DNA of 64,000 bases from Echeneis naucrates (lineage: Eukaryota; Chordata; Actinopteri; Carangiformes; Echeneidae): positions 8,775,207 to 8,839,206 of the forward strand of contig NC_042532.1 of assembly GCF_900963305.1 (NCBI RefSeq). The letters run 5' to 3'. The position numbers were made by a program, and so were the translations under genes. How positions within the stretch are numbered: the stretch's first letter is position 1; each line of letters opens with the position of its first letter. This document shows, piece after piece, positions 1 through 16,914 of the stretch. The notes beneath the pieces are model-generated. The model was not told the DNA's origin and ran no database searches. It saw only the letters and a list, made by a program, of their open reading frames with translations.

Positions 1-3000
1 TTCTCCCATCTTTGTGAAACTCATTATGTTCAATTTCTGTCTAAAATATGTAAATTCCATTTACTATATTTACTACTGACATTAAAATCAAGTAATGGAC
101 AGTATTATACTGAGGAGCGCCTATATGCTTCTCAAAACGAAAAGTTAAAGCAAGTAATAAAAATGTATCTTCTAGTCACCCCAAATATTTGTGCTGACAG
201 TCCCATCCCCATGGCGTAAAACTAATGATAAATCTGAAGCTGATCCTGGCAGGTTATTGTTTTTTCTTTTCTCCTTTTTTTTTGTTTTTTTTTAATAAAC
301 ACATTGAGGTAATTTTTAGGATCAATGTAGCTAAGCTGAACTTCACTGCAGCACTTCTGAAGTGTCCTGGTGTGTATAGAGCGTATATACTTTTGGGGTG
401 TGAGTGGTAGTGAAAGGCCAATTACAAAACAAAGCTCCCATCTCCGCTGGAGGAAAGCACCCTCCCTCTCCTTGATGCTTCTCCTGCTCCAAATTACAGT
501 TATTTGGCCATGACTAAGATCCTTGCATCTGTATTGGTTACAGTCTCTCTCAGGGAAAGAGTAGTGGGTTCTTCCACTTCCAGCCCAAAGGCTGCTGAGA
601 GTTCAGTTCCTCCTATTATTTCCATCGCAGTGAGGCCAGACTGAAGCTAAGAACTTTGGGATGTGGCGGTGGACCACCCAGCGAACCGCTGTCTGAGAAG
701 TCCAGGCACAAGTTGACTCACGCCACCATTGTCATGGTTACACTAAACAACCTGCAATTTTCAGTTTTGCAAACAAATTTAATGAGGTGACGTAAGCAAT
801 AGAGTGTCCTTTAAAATCTTTGCTCTCTTTGGGTATGTTAGCCTGTTGTATTTTATGATTTCTATAAAGACTCTGTAGTAATAATAAACTCTGAGGTTTA
901 TTTAGGTGATACATTGCCGTCACAATCCCCTCCTGTAAATAAACTCTGAACTCACAAGCTCTTTTCAAAGCAAGTGCACTTACATCCGTATTACAAAGCT
1001 GCCTCATTTGTCTTCATTGTCTCTTAGTTCATAAAAGTACACAGACACACAGACACACACACACACCCATACACTGAAGGCAGAAACGAAGAATCTCCAA
1101 TCAAATTGCAGTTGTGTGACAAAGAAAGAAGTTGTATGTGCTCCCTCTTTGCCTCTTTCACATACACACTAAACCCACAGTGGTTTTTGAGCCCAGCCCC
1201 AGTCCTGCCAGAGCAGGCATGTGTTCCAACATGCTGTTTACTTATCCTTTACAAAAGACGTCAGGCCGTCACATTGGACAGAAGGCGCCGCTTTAAAGCA
1301 GCAAACCTCAACACGGTGTGTCAATACCTGCAGCAGCAATTGATTATCTTGACAGTGTGCAGCAGTGCGTACACATCAGCGTTAAGTCAACGGGAGCAGA
1401 TAATAGTTTACACACTGCCATGAACAGCACATATTGATTAAGTACCTCTGACACTGCACATACAGTAGATGTTGTGAAGCTTCCAGACATAAACTCCAGT
1501 AAAAATCTGGGTCATACTTCCATATTTACGCTGGTGGGTCAGCAGGCTTAAAGCAATGCAAAGCACTGACACCTGTCTTGCCGAAAGCAAATCACAGTAG
1601 CGTAGCCTGTGGATTGTAGCCAGGTCCTAAATCAGGATAATGATCCACAGATCTCCATCTTTTAATTAGCTGTACTGTGCCTTTCTTTGACCAACTGGTG
1701 TGTAAAGGAAAAAGGAAAAACCAGAACACACCCTAAACAGATCTGAGTGTTGAAACTTAAAAGTTGCCTGTCTGTGAAGCCTCCCAAACACCCGGTGAAT
1801 TATTTTGTGTGACCAAAAATGCAACCATAACCTTTTAACATTAGATTAAAAAACAACAACAATAACAACAACAACAAAAAACAACAAAAAAACATCTAAC
1901 TTTAAACTTTACTTGGGGGGGGGGGGGTTGGCAACCCTTGATCTATGACAAACCCTAATGTGAACTCACACAATGCTAATTTTGATCTTAACCGTAATCC
2001 CAGCCTTATCAGGACCTGCAAATATGAACAATGTGAATGCTGCAGGCAGTGAATGGGGCAGGTTGGGGGATGCGGGGGGGCGGTAGGGGGCATCTCCAGG
2101 AACAGGCGGTGACTCATATAGGGAAGCTGACAGAGCAGACACCACTGCCTCCTCATAGGGTGTGGCAGCCACCAGTATTTGAATTGATACCAGCGCAGTT
2201 TAGGCAGGAGTCCATTTATACGTGCGTCTGCTGGATTTCCACATGCTATGACTGAGCTGTCTGTGAGCTGTGAGCTGAGGTCAGGCTGAATGTGGATAGT
2301 CTCCATTTGGAGGAAATAACTGATTAGCAAGGTTAATAATCTCTGCTGTGGGGAAAAAGGAGGGATGTTTGGTGAGATCACCAGATTGAGTTTTACAGTA
2401 ACAGCCAGTTTTGGACAATGACAACACTTAAAGTGAGTGTAACTAAATGGCAAGCGTTCAGCAGTGTAAAAACTGGTGTTACTGCATGGCACCTGTAGGC
2501 ATCAATCAGGGCGTTGGCCATCTTCCCTGAGCATTGTCAAAAAAAAGGAAACTTCAAACAACCTTGTCTGGGCGAGAACTCTGAACAAACACTCACTGAA
2601 CAAGAAACTGTGGTGGATCATGGTGTACGTTGAGATGAACTGTAAATATTGCTATCGTTCAACAATTTGGTGTTTGAAACAGGGAACACTGGAGAGCTGT
2701 GCTGAGGCATCCGTGAAATATTTTTTCATCTTTAAGGAAGTGGTGTTGCTTTTTTAAATTGACAGACAATTACAAGACTTGGAGGTTATGACGCAGTGGG
2801 AGTCCAGGGCCACAAGTTTCCTACAGTTTGGTTTTGTAACAACAAATCAGCATACCCACACAGCGGTGAAGGACTTGGATCCAAAGACAATTCCTTACTG
2901 ACATTATGTGGTCCCTTTGTTTGGTGCAGAAAGGATGAAGTTTCAGAAAAGTACCATGTAGGTAATGACAGTGATAAAAATACACACAACATGCCTGGAA

Positions 3001-4708
3001 GACAATAATGTCACAAATAAACGAAAATACTATGTAACAGAACTCACCGAGGTTCAAGACACTGAGTGTGTGTGTCTGTGTGGTGGCAGTGTGCAGAGAT
3101 CTGTGGACAGGGTAATGCAAGTTGGCGTGCTGCGAGGCCACTGTAGCCATGCAGCAGCTTGTCTGGTAAGAGCAGCAGCTACATTCCTAAGAGATTGATA
3201 ATTACCGACCGAGGAACTCTTCTCTCTAAATCTGCTTTCACCCCCAACCCACGACAAATACCTCCGCCTCATCCTCCACGCGTCATCCCTTCCCTGATAC
3301 AGTGGCCTAGGAAACAGCCACAAAATAAAAAAGGATAATGGCTGGTGCATGACATTCATTTACAGATAACACTGTAATATGGGGTTGTGTGCACTGGCTG
3401 TGATTATTGTTCAGCCTATGCCTCAGAGGGGAGTTGCAAATATTTCACCTCAATGGAAACAGGTCAGACTTTTAATTGAGAGCACGTTAGGAAAAAATAT
3501 GTCAATGTCTGAAAAACATATGATTAAATCTATTTTGCATTATAATCATGTCAGAAAAAAATGGTTCTACATGACTATCAGTCAAAAACCCCCAAAATAT
3601 TCAGTCTAATAGCGGATGAATGGTGGCTGATTAATCCTCAGTTGAACTATCATTACATCACATATCAATTACTGTCTGTGCCTAAGCTCAAATATTGCAA
3701 GTGGCTTATCTACTGGAGCTGTAACAAACTTCTAATTATGTTCAAGCATGTGAACTATAAAATGTATCCTCAGTCTCACTGTTTAAATCCATATAATGTT
3801 AGTTTCCTTTTTTTTTTCTTTTCTTTGTATCCTTGCAAATATGTGTTTAAACAAACGTGGAGATGTCTGTGCTTTCAGTTGGAGTTCCGACACAGCCACA
3901 CACCTCTGTCAAGTGTCTTGTTTGCTTTATTTCCAGGGGTTGCCAGGGGTCTAAGTCTGCGCTGTGGCCTCCGTGGAGCTTAAGACCCTTGAACCGACAG
4001 GTCAGACGGGGGTAAAAAACAATGCGGTTGTGCAGCAGCAGTGACCGGCTCGCAGTGAAGGCAAACACAGCTGGACACTGGAGTTTAAAAATACATTCTA
4101 GCATTTCAGTGTCTCCGCTGTGGCCCGGTCAAAACAAAAACTCTAGTTGCTCAGAATCACTTCCAGTCTAAAGCCTTGTGGCCGTATGCGTGGACGGCAG
4201 GCAAAGGAAATTGTGACGTGGGAATGAAACCTCCATCAGTTTGGAGCAGAACTTTTACAGTCTCAGGCCTGCTTTTCCTTTTTCACCCCCCAAACCCTCC
4301 AAAAGCTACTGATTCAATTTTTCACACATGTTGATGAGGGCCCGCTGATGAGTTACTCATCTGCTAATCCATTTGATTAACAACAACATTGTGTTCCACT
4401 CATCAGCCAGGATGTTTTCTCTCGCTGCAGGCCTGTATGACACACAAACCCTGTGTCTTCATCCATTACAAAATCAATTGTTCCTTATGACCTACAACTT
4501 TCTCATTCCTCCCGTAAGCTGGCACTTGATCACAGTTTGGTCATGAATGAGCGAAGTTAACCAACATGAACAGTCCTACACAATGCCACAAATTCTTTCT
4601 TTTCATCAAATTCCTCATCTTGCCCAATCCCTCATCTCTTACTATGCATCTGAGTTCATCATCCTGTCTCCTCCTTGATGTCCAACCTAATCTTCCTCTG
4701 AATCTCAG
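1..4708. other. Intergenic DNA left of sync; no gene recognised
   Basis: No recognisable protein-coding exon was found on either strand. Open frames here are short, have biased composition and lack splice context. A short CA run lies near 1043-1066, an A/C-rich run near 1848-1893 and a G run near 1915-1927. In human the gene beyond SYNC is KIAA1522/NHSL3, transcribed away from it, so this stretch could be its upstream or intronic DNA. Nothing in the sequence confirms that. Confidence 0.5.
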
Positions 4709-4874
4709 GTACCAGGCTCTGCTCTATCTGCAGTGCTCACAACACACCTGTAATCTCCATGAGTGCAAGCCCCGGCACGGTAAGCTGGCTAAGGAAGGAG
4801 CACCAGTATGTGACACACCCTTTCCAAACAAATGGCTCTCCTGTCTCAGCCTCACCTTCCACAGGTTGCAAGAG
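4709..4874 (+). other. Exon-like segment of unknown gene (possible upstream sync or lncRNA exon)
   Basis: A 166-nt segment is preceded by about 90 nt of pyrimidine-rich sequence ending in CTCAG and followed by a consensus GAG|GTAAGT donor. One frame is open through the whole segment and is cysteine/lysine rich, but I do not recognise the peptide. It lies about 0.8 kb upstream of the GC-rich sync exon on the same strand. It could be an alternative 5' exon of sync, an lncRNA exon or a chance match. Confidence 0.3.
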
Positions 4875-5678
4875 GTAAGTGTGAAACTATGAGAAAAAAA
4901 AACCCCAATAATAATAGTAGTAAAAAAACACTATCCAGCATTGATTAGTTCAGATTTTGCAGAAAAGTTAGAGATTAGCCTGTAGTCCAACGTCCAGAAG
5001 AGGCTGCAAACAACCAGAGAGAGGGGAGACCTCTGAAAAGACCTGAGGTGCTGGTCTTTGCTGCGTCAGGTTAATCAACAAGCTGAAGCTCTATAATGGA
5101 AAGCACACGGGACTGTTATTGACTGGCATAGATTAATCCAGGTGTCACTGCACCATGCTGTCATTTGCTGCTGGGTCAGTGACAGCACATAACAATAGTC
5201 TTCATTGTCATAAGCTCCAATGCTGAGAGGAGCAGTACAGGTCTTAAATTACCTCTGCTTGGGATCCCTCAAGGCCAGGCCAGGCAAATGTCCCACACCT
5301 AGTTTTTCATGCATGCCCATACTCACCCTCCTGCCAAACATTTCAACCAACCTCTATGTGAATACACTTCACGGCCCTGTTTTGCACATGTCAGGACTAT
5401 ATTTTAAATTACATTTTATACTTGAAAAATATATAATCAAATCAAGGGAAGTAGACTAATCCGACAGTTTGGGTTAAAAATCTACGTTAACGTTGATTTC
5501 TCGACCTCGGTGTGTTATAATGTAAGTTTGTCCCGATGAAACTACATTTTGCATAATTTAAAATGTCAATCTGTAGTCGAGGAGAGTTTTTCAATTGACT
5601 TTTGGCTGACGTGTTTAAATTTATACATCAACAAAGATTAAAGTGTTAAACCTACCTTGTGAAACTTGAACGGTCCAG

Positions 5679-5985
5679 ATGTGCCCAGTCAGCCTCTCTC
5701 CATTTGAGTCCTCTCCCCTCCTGTCCAACTCGGAACTTTCAGCGTCGGAACGAAAACTTCAGGTGAAGCATTTCCGCGAAAAAGCTGTTGAGGAAACGGC
5801 CGGAGTCTGGATGGAGTCGGGTCCCGCAGGAGCGGCTCGGTTTGTCGGGATGTCAGTTTTGACGGACAGGCAGGGCCGTTTGTCTGCACGCGATCCGGCC
5901 GACTGCAGCGGGGAAATGAGGAGCGGCTCCTACCTGGACCCGGAGGAGGAGGAGGAGGAGGAGGAAGAGGAGGCTGGGAGCTCAG
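5679..5985 (+). other. sync: Candidate first exon of sync (acidic ORF ending in a GT donor)
   Basis: A GC-rich segment is open for about 102 codons from ATG 5679 and ends at CTCAG|GTGAGT (donor at 5986). Other in-frame ATGs occur at 5811, 5850 and 5916. The peptide ends in a run of about ten glutamates encoded by a GAG/GAA repeat. It ends in phase 1, whereas the next clear sync exon (7296) starts in phase 0, so the two cannot be joined directly in this frame. A 35-nt exon at 6359-6393 would restore phase. Alternatively this segment is 5' UTR and translation starts at ATG 6376 or 7311. Its role as the sync leader exon is likely; its being translated is uncertain. Confidence 0.45.
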
Positions 5986-7295
5986 GTGAGTCACAGGGAC
6001 AGGCTGATGTCAGTGCTGTGGGGACATCTGGTGGTGCATTTTAACATCCACAGTCACAGGATGAATGACAATTCATACCAAACATAAACCAAAAAAAAAA
6101 AAAAAAAATGTATGTAGGATTGTTTTCAGATTCTATAAATCAAACATAAGGCACAAAATAGCAAATGCACAATATGTGTACATGTCTTCTAAAAAAAAAA
6201 GAGGTTTCAACTTTGTGAAAAAAAAAAAACATTTCTGAGATAATCCAATGGTTTCAAAACTGTGTACTTTGCTTGTGAGGTATTCCATTGTACCTGCTTG
6301 CTGAAAGAACACAGTCGCCCTCATGGCTTTGTTTGGACAGCATGAGGATTTTGAAAAGCAAAAAGATTTAGCAAAATGGATGATGATGAAGAGGTAGGTG
6401 ATGCATGTTTTCATACTTTCCATACTTCTTTCAAAGATCCTTTTATCTTTCACGTTATCTTTGCATATCTTAGTGGCAGCTACTCACTGTGTTTGTCTGT
6501 GCAGTGTGACAGGCCTCATGCAAAACACTATTTAAAAAACATATATCATAAAAACACTTTATATCAACCATGCAAACCTTACCTGAGCTTGATGCCACTA
6601 TCTGCATGTGCCTCATAATGTTTCCACCTCAGTCTGTTGTATTTTTCAGGGAGGAATTTGGGAAAAGTCAAAGTTGAGAAAGTTTTCTTAGATGATCATT
6701 GAAAGGCAGTAAAGATGTGTAAATATAGCTCTGTGGCACCCAGGCTGGTCCAGATATGTATTCGCTGATGCATCCGGAGCATGTGAACCAGTTAGGCCTC
6801 AGCCCTGACACAGTTTGTGTTCCCATGTGGGGATATGAGAGTCTTAGATAGAGTTTCCCCTGTGCCTCCACTGTTATTAATAAGCACAAAGTGTGCCTGT
6901 GTTTTCCTGGAGACAGACACACAGCAGAGCTTTCTATAAAGCTCAAAGCAAACTGCACCTACGGCTGCCTACACTGTCTAACTGGACTGTTGTCTCGGGA
7001 TAAAGTGAGTAGAAAAATAACTTAATATCAATTAGGTCCTATTTGTTTAACTAAGATCAGTGTGATATATTTTTAACAAATACCTGAGGGTTTTTAAAGA
7101 CATGCTGGGTGTGACTAATGGTGAGCTTGCTTGAAGGTTGGCAGCTATCAGTATTGTTGACCTGATCACATTTGCAGTGAACTTTTGTGTTGTGCAAATG
7201 AACATGAAATGAATGGGCAGATGGGAGGGATTTTAAAACCACAATCTCATCAGTTATTGATCTTGGTCATTTGATTGATGATCTTTTCCTTTGAG

Positions 7296-8841
7296 GTTAC
7301 TTCTGAGCTCATGGCCAATCAAGGATCAATAGAGGATGAAAGGGATTTGGCATCCACTCAGGACTCACCCTTGGAACTCGGATTTGTTGGAGAGATCACT
7401 GAAAGCAGCTATTCTGACTCTGACACAGAGCCAAATTTTCTCCTGGATGACTGTTTCCAACACCCAACAATGCAAATGGACCAGGAGGTCATGGAAAACC
7501 TGGGGAAGCTTTTTGAGCCCTGCATCCAGCGTGTGTCCCTTCAAGAGAAGCAAAGGGACGAATTGATACAGGAGCTCCTCTTGCTGCAAGAGCCCATGCT
7601 GCGGGTTGTGAAGCACCTTAGAGCAACAGTGGCGCAGACAAAGAGGCTGCTCACTCTGGCTCAGATGGACCATATGGCTGTTTATGAGGAGGTGCAGCAG
7701 GTGAAGAGGAAACTGTTTACCACAGCCAGAGAATGTATCCAGAGCCAGGTGGACCTAGATGCACATGAGTATGAGGTGGCTCAGTCTGTTGTCACACAGG
7801 TAGGAACTGCACGATACCTGGCGAAGAGTGAAGCTTCTGCTGGAGCTGAAAGGGCATCTGAAATCACTTTGGGGGTAATTGGCGACTGCAGGTTAAAGCA
7901 ATATTGTGTATTAAATAAAAACAAGCATAAGTATACACATGAATGTATCTTAGGCTGATTGACAGGGTAAAAGAACAAGGTGATTGAAAAAATTTGGAGT
8001 TAGCTGACTTTGCTTGCTTAATTTCCTCAGATCCCAAATTTCAATCAAATCACAATGAACAAATACCTACATGTGCATCTGTCCATAGGAGGAGCTCAAG
8101 GCCCACATCCAAAAACTCAATCAGGAGTTGACTGACCTCAAGAAGGCCCAAAAAACCCAGCTGAAGTCCCTGAGGGACCAGGCCACTAGGTGCTGCAGGC
8201 CCAGGGCCATGAGCGACGTCAGCCAGTGTCGGCAGGCGTCTGTCAAACTGCAGCGCCGGCTCAGCGGCAGCATGAGGGCGTTGGAGGGCTGGTACGAGCC
8301 TCGGCTCATGGCCCTGCTGAGGAGGAGGCAGGCTGGGGAAGATGCCTTGAGAAAGTGCAGGGAGCAAGCGGTGGACCTGAAGACCAGCTTGGAGCCCCTG
8401 AAAGAGGACATAAAGAGACTGGAGTTGCAGAGATCCTGTCTGGAGCACAGGATCTCTCTGATGGAGAAGGAGGGGGCAGAGAGCATCACACAGCACAAGG
8501 TATGGAAACATGAATGAAGCTGGCAACACAGTTTAGAGAATTTGCAGTAAAACCAGACCTATTCATCTGTTTCTCCACTTCACCACAGGAGACTGTGGAA
8601 AGATTAGAAGAGACACTGAGAGAACTAGAAGTGGAGTTTGACATTCAAAGAAAATCTAAGAATGACTTGGAGGATGTCAAAAATGGCCTCTTAATGGAAC
8701 TTACATTTCTGAGGTGGGCCTATTCTGATCCAATTAAATTTAACAAACTGTGAGTGTGAGGATAAAATAAGACTAACAAATGCATTATTTTACAGAGGGT
8801 GCGATGAAGCCGCTGAAGGCACTGCAGAGGAAGAGACATAA
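7296..8841 (+). CDS. sync: Syncoilin, intermediate-filament family protein
   Basis: Syncoilin is an atypical intermediate-filament protein of muscle that binds desmin and alpha-dystrobrevin at the Z-line, sarcolemma and neuromuscular junction. Exons are 7296-7799, 8089-8499, 8589-8713 and 8796-8841, all with GT-AG introns and compatible phases. The region from ATG 7311 gives 356 aa. An acidic N-terminal segment is followed by a helical rod starting near [20 protein letters not shown], which matches the start of the syncoilin rod. Further conserved stretches are [14 protein letters not shown] and [20 protein letters not shown]. The C-terminus is short and acidic (EEET). The N-terminal start is unresolved: ATG 7311, ATG 6376 in a possible upstream exon (MDDDEE), or the ORF from 5679. 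Its place next to rbbp4, in convergent orientation, matches human SYNC. Confidence 0.85.
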
Positions 8842-9535
8842 TCTTTGATTTCCAGTAGATATTCTTCACTCAGCTATACACTAGACCAAGTTATGGCATT
8901 ATGTTTTCATTCACTACTGATGTTCATTTACTTCTACAGACTCAAATACTTAAAATTGCTCTTTCATATAGCTGAATATTTCCCCTCCAAAATACAAAAA
9001 CAGATTTAATGTAAATATTTTTATTATGAATATACTTAAGTACACAAGAGATCAAATGCAGCACAGGGAAAAAAAAAAAAAAAAAAACACATACAAATGA
9101 CAACACAACCTGGAAAATCCCTACTACAAATACCAAGCAAATAAAAAGAAACCTACAGTATGTACAATTTTATTAAAAGTGGATCTCTGTAGAAATGTTT
9201 TCAGCACATCTAACCAAGAAAAATAAGAAATGAAACCATCAGAATGTAAACCTGAATGATGGACTCATCTGTGATGGTCTCGACACAAGCCAGAGTAGAG
9301 CACTGGAAGTCTGAAAAACTAAAGATCTAAAAAATCTGAGACCGAATGTATTTTAAATACCTCACAACAGGATGACAATGCAGCATTTTATTCTTCAATT
9401 TTCTACAAAATCACTGCTGCCCAAAATGTGTGTTTTTTTTTTTTTTTTTAAAGACATTACTGCTTATGAACCTGACATTGGAAATGTGATCCATTTTAAT
9501 CAGGCATGTCAACTGAGGAGACATGGAGACTGGAC
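8842..9535. other. Overlapping 3' UTR zone of sync (+) and rbbp4 (-)
   Basis: The two stop codons lie about 700 bp apart and face each other. A plus-strand AATAAA is at 9140-9145. Minus-strand AATAAA signals (read as TTTATT on the plus strand) are at 9168-9173 and 9020-9025. If the plus signal and the 9020 signal are both used, the mature 3' UTRs overlap by roughly 100 bp or more. A and T homopolymer runs occur at about 9069-9087 and 9430-9450. Confidence 0.5.
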
Positions 9536-13545
<4,010 letters not shown>

Positions 13546-14346
13546 TGCGTCGCACTAAAACCGCTATTAGTGGCTAAGACCAGTATTTTTAGAGGGAAGA
13601 CCGCTATGAAGGTAGCACGAAGGATTGCAATGGCGCCAACTCCATAGAAGGTGAGCAGCCAATCAGCGCTCACCAAAGCCGACCGGAAGTCGTAAGGGAA
13701 TCACATTACTACTATTACTGCATCCGGTGCGTACTGCAAGTCTCCGTCAAGTAATCATACAGATGAAAATGACATACATGATTCCAATCAGATCAATATG
13801 CATTGCGAAACCTGAATGGAATATTCCTTAGTGTTACAAACAATCTGCCTTTTCTATGTGTTTTAGGTATGTTGAACTCAGAGCAATAACATCTGAGTTT
13901 AAATGCTATAATGAAACTGCGCTTTTGCAAATTTACACAACACTGCAGAATTTCACTGTCTAAAAATGCATCTCTTCAATGACTCATATGTTTTTATGAA
14001 ATATAAAAGCCAGCTGGTGACAATACAGTGACTGGATGACTGGATAAAGTCGCCGATCATAGAACCAGCAGTGTTGAAGGCACGAACGCGCAGCGTCAAT
14101 CGAGAACGCTGTTTGCTCGTTCCCGTCGCCGAGAGGCATGATGGGAGTGACACTACTGCGCATTCTCCGTGGGCTGCAAAACGCGGAAGTCGACGCTTTT
14201 TCAGCGTATGTCATATGGTAGATACCCAGGAAGACTCGGAATCCAGTTCTAATAATAGACACACGACTTTAACTCCGCTGTAATAACGACGTGGCAAAGA
14301 TTAGATTTGGTCAGGATTTTGAAAGTTAAACAAACCTACAGCTAAA
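13546..14346. promoter_or_regulatory. Putative bidirectional promoter, rbbp4 (-) / zbtb8os (+)
   Basis: About 800 bp separate the two start codons. On the rbbp4 side are a palindromic E2F-like TGGCGCCA (13631-13638), a CCAAT box (13659-13663) and an ETS-type CCGGAAGT (13683-13690). GC-rich sequence with a TGCGCA half-site lies around 14150-14170 on the zbtb8os side. No TATA box is obvious. Human RBBP4 and ZBTB8OS share the same head-to-head arrangement. The promoter role is inferred from position and motifs. Confidence 0.6.
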
Positions 14347-15877
14347 ATGGACGACCGTCAGTTAAACCTGACGGAGGCACAGAAAGCTGTCAAGTCAAAA
14401 TATCCGCCAATCAACAAGAAATATGAATGTAAGTCTCAAGTTATTGGGAATAACACAAACAACTCACCTTTACTATTACTTTATTTTTGAACAGCAACAG
14501 AAGCTGTAAGTCTCCACTCTGTCACTTTCATTCTTCGAGTTATAGTATAACCCAACGAAACTGCTTTGCTCTGTGTGATCATGTTGTGTGCCTTTACAGA
14601 TCTGGATCATACAGCAGATGTACAGTGAGTGGGCTTTGATATCTTTGCAAAGTGCTTTTCAGATGACATGTTTCTCTGATGGTCTTCAGTGCTTGTCGTG
14701 AACATAACAGACATTTTCTTCTCCCAGGATTCACTCCTGGGGGGATTCTCTGGAAGAAGCCTTTGAGCAGTGTGCCATGGGCATGTTTGGCTATATGACT
14801 GACACAGAGACAGTGGAACCAACTGATACCATTGAGGTGGAATCAGAGGGTGAGAGTTGCAGTTGGTATAACACAAGCCTCAGCCTTAACTATTATACCC
14901 TTTTGCAATGTCATTAAACTCTGATGAACACGTGGTCACTTTTCCCCTACTGTCTCAAAAGGTGAGGATATGGAGTCTCTTCTTTTCCATTTTCTAGATG
15001 ACTGGTTGTACAAGTTTTGTGCAGATCTCTTCTTTATTCCCAGGGTGAGTGATTTGTTCAGTTGTTAGTTGTGTGATGATGGGCATATTGCCAGAACAAA
15101 CAGTATTGTCACGTGGGACCCTGGTCTTTTCTGGAGTTGTTTGTTCTCCCTACATTCTCATTAGTGGCCCATGGTACAAAGTGTCAAATGGGTTAAAGTC
15201 TGTTAACTGTTCGTTTGTGCGTTGTGTGAGACTTTCTTCATGGATTTCACCTAATATCAATTTATTACAGTGTCCCAGTGTTTAGCACTAAGGTTCATCA
15301 TTTCCTTAAAGAATTTAATTGATTGTTAGCTATGCAACACCTTACCAAGTAATCATGTTATTTCCTTGTTGATATTCTTTTGACAGGAAGTCAAAGTGCT
15401 GCACATAGACAGAATGCGTTTCAAGATCCGCTCCATTGGGTATGTCTTTCTGTTTTTATTGCCAGGAAGGTTCAAGATAAAGCTGTGGTCTGTGTGTAAT
15501 GCTACTTTGAAAACAGCAATTAGATTATCATTAGATTTTGCTGCTGACAAATTATGTTCCCTGTCCGTCAATTTAATATTGCCCAGGTTCATAACAGAGT
15601 TATAAATGTGACAAATTTTCATTAAAGGTGGGGTGAAGAATTCTCTCTGGGGAAGCATCCACAGGTATGCCAGTGAGGGAATTAAAATAATGCCTAACAA
15701 AATAAGTACATGTAATTACAAAAATAGTAATAATAGAGAAATATGTAATTAGAGTCGTCATGTCCTTTGTTGTGATTGTTGTGATTGCAGGGAACAGAGG
15801 TGAAAGCCATCACATACTCTGCGATGCAGATCCACGATAAGGAAAAACCAGAAATATTTACCATTGTTGATATCTGA
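14347..15877 (+). CDS. zbtb8os: Archease (tRNA-splicing ligase cofactor)
   Basis: Archease stimulates the RTCB tRNA ligase complex in tRNA splicing and XBP1 mRNA ligation, promoting guanylylation and turnover of RTCB. Exons are 14347-14428, 14600-14624 (25 nt), 14728-14849, 14962-15044, 15387-15439, 15628-15664 and 15791-15877, giving 162 aa. The conserved YLDHTADVQIHSWG segment holds the metal-binding Asp. It is followed by EEAFEQCAMGMFGYMTD, RSIGWGEEF, KHPQGTEVKAITYSAMQ and the C-terminal FTIVDI, all hallmarks of the family. Very short exons and a full-length product argue for an intact gene. The ATG is the first in the exon and has A at -3. Confidence 0.96.
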
Positions 15878-16170
15878 TGCAACCTCCACATGGGAATCTT
15901 GCTCCTCGTTCAACAGTACTTAAATAACTACACAGCCAGTTTAATTGGCCTTTTTATACCAGGATTGCTCTTTTACTTGTACAATCTCGTTTTCTACTTC
16001 TATGGTAACTGGTAAAATAATTATCTTACAGCTCATAAATATGCCACTGATATTTCATACAAAACATTATTTCAGAAATGCTTTTGCAAATTATTTTTCA
16101 AATTTTAAGTTATTCTGATTACTTGTTGATCATTGTACATAAATCAGTATAAATAAATGCTATAAATAAA
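15878..16170 (+). other. zbtb8os: zbtb8os 3' UTR with poly(A) signals
   Basis: AT-rich sequence follows the stop codon. Two plus-strand AATAAA hexamers at 16152-16157 and 16165-16170 are the likely polyadenylation signals. Confidence 0.6.
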
Positions 16171-16914
16171 CTGGTGGTATGCTTGTTACCTATAACTAAA
16201 ATCTTAATTTGGATTATTATTTTCTGTCCTTCTTAGGGAAAGAGTCAGTGTGAGTGTGAATGAAGATACTATAGCAAATAGCAAATATCTTAAACAACTC
16301 ACATGTCAGTTTCAACACAATAACATGAAAAAAAAAAAAAAACCTAAATTAGCTGATATTACAGTAACAATGCAGTTCTACTGAAAATATATTTCCGTTA
16401 AAGTACAAATGGGACCACAGACCAAAAGGATCAGCAGCTGATTATTGGAAATCCTACACCATGACTCCATGACTCTATACGTTGAGACATTACAGACTGA
16501 ATCAAATAAAAGATGCTTATTCACTATATGGCTGCACTGATAATTGCTAGTGGGATTTTACGAGAAAGATCTAGACTACTCTGTGTGTCTAAATTGTGTA
16601 TTTTTCAAAGGTGTCCCATTTCATGGCTCCACAGTTGATAGTATAAGCGGATCGGCGGACCATCTCTCCCCTCGTCTGCACCGTCTGTCTGTGTGTGGCG
16701 GTGACGTCACGGTCTCCTCCCGTCTTCCTGCGTCCCATCTCACTCAAATGCAGCTGCGCCATCTCTCCTTTGTCCGCTGACGGCAGCCGGGCGACTCTCC
16801 GCGGAAACGAACAGTCAGAGCAGCGTTTCGTCGTCGTACACTTGGCCGCAGCTTTGGGACGAAGCTAACGGAGCTAGCGGGGCTTCGTACGTTTATCGGC
16901 CGCGCTCGTGCATT
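16171..16914 (+). promoter_or_regulatory. khdrbs1: Intergenic spacer, promoter and 5' UTR of khdrbs1
   Basis: The left part (16171-16600) is AT-rich with an A run near 16328-16341 and no gene. From about 16640 the DNA becomes GC/CpG rich and runs into the khdrbs1 start codon. It carries a CRE-like GTGACGTCAC around 16700, with no TATA box evident. The transcription start is not resolvable by eye. Confidence 0.5.

Noticed and set aside
1106-1423. 105-codon plus-strand ORF in the left intergenic region
   Set aside because: No family resemblance and no splice or promoter context.
1902-2492. 196-codon minus-strand ORF
   Set aside because: Composition is biased by G/C runs, there is no recognisable domain and no splice context, so it is probably a chance open frame.
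5689-5994. Proline-rich minus-strand ORF opposite the sync leader
   Set aside because: It is the complement of the GAG repeat. No match to KIAA1522/NHSL3 or another gene could be made.
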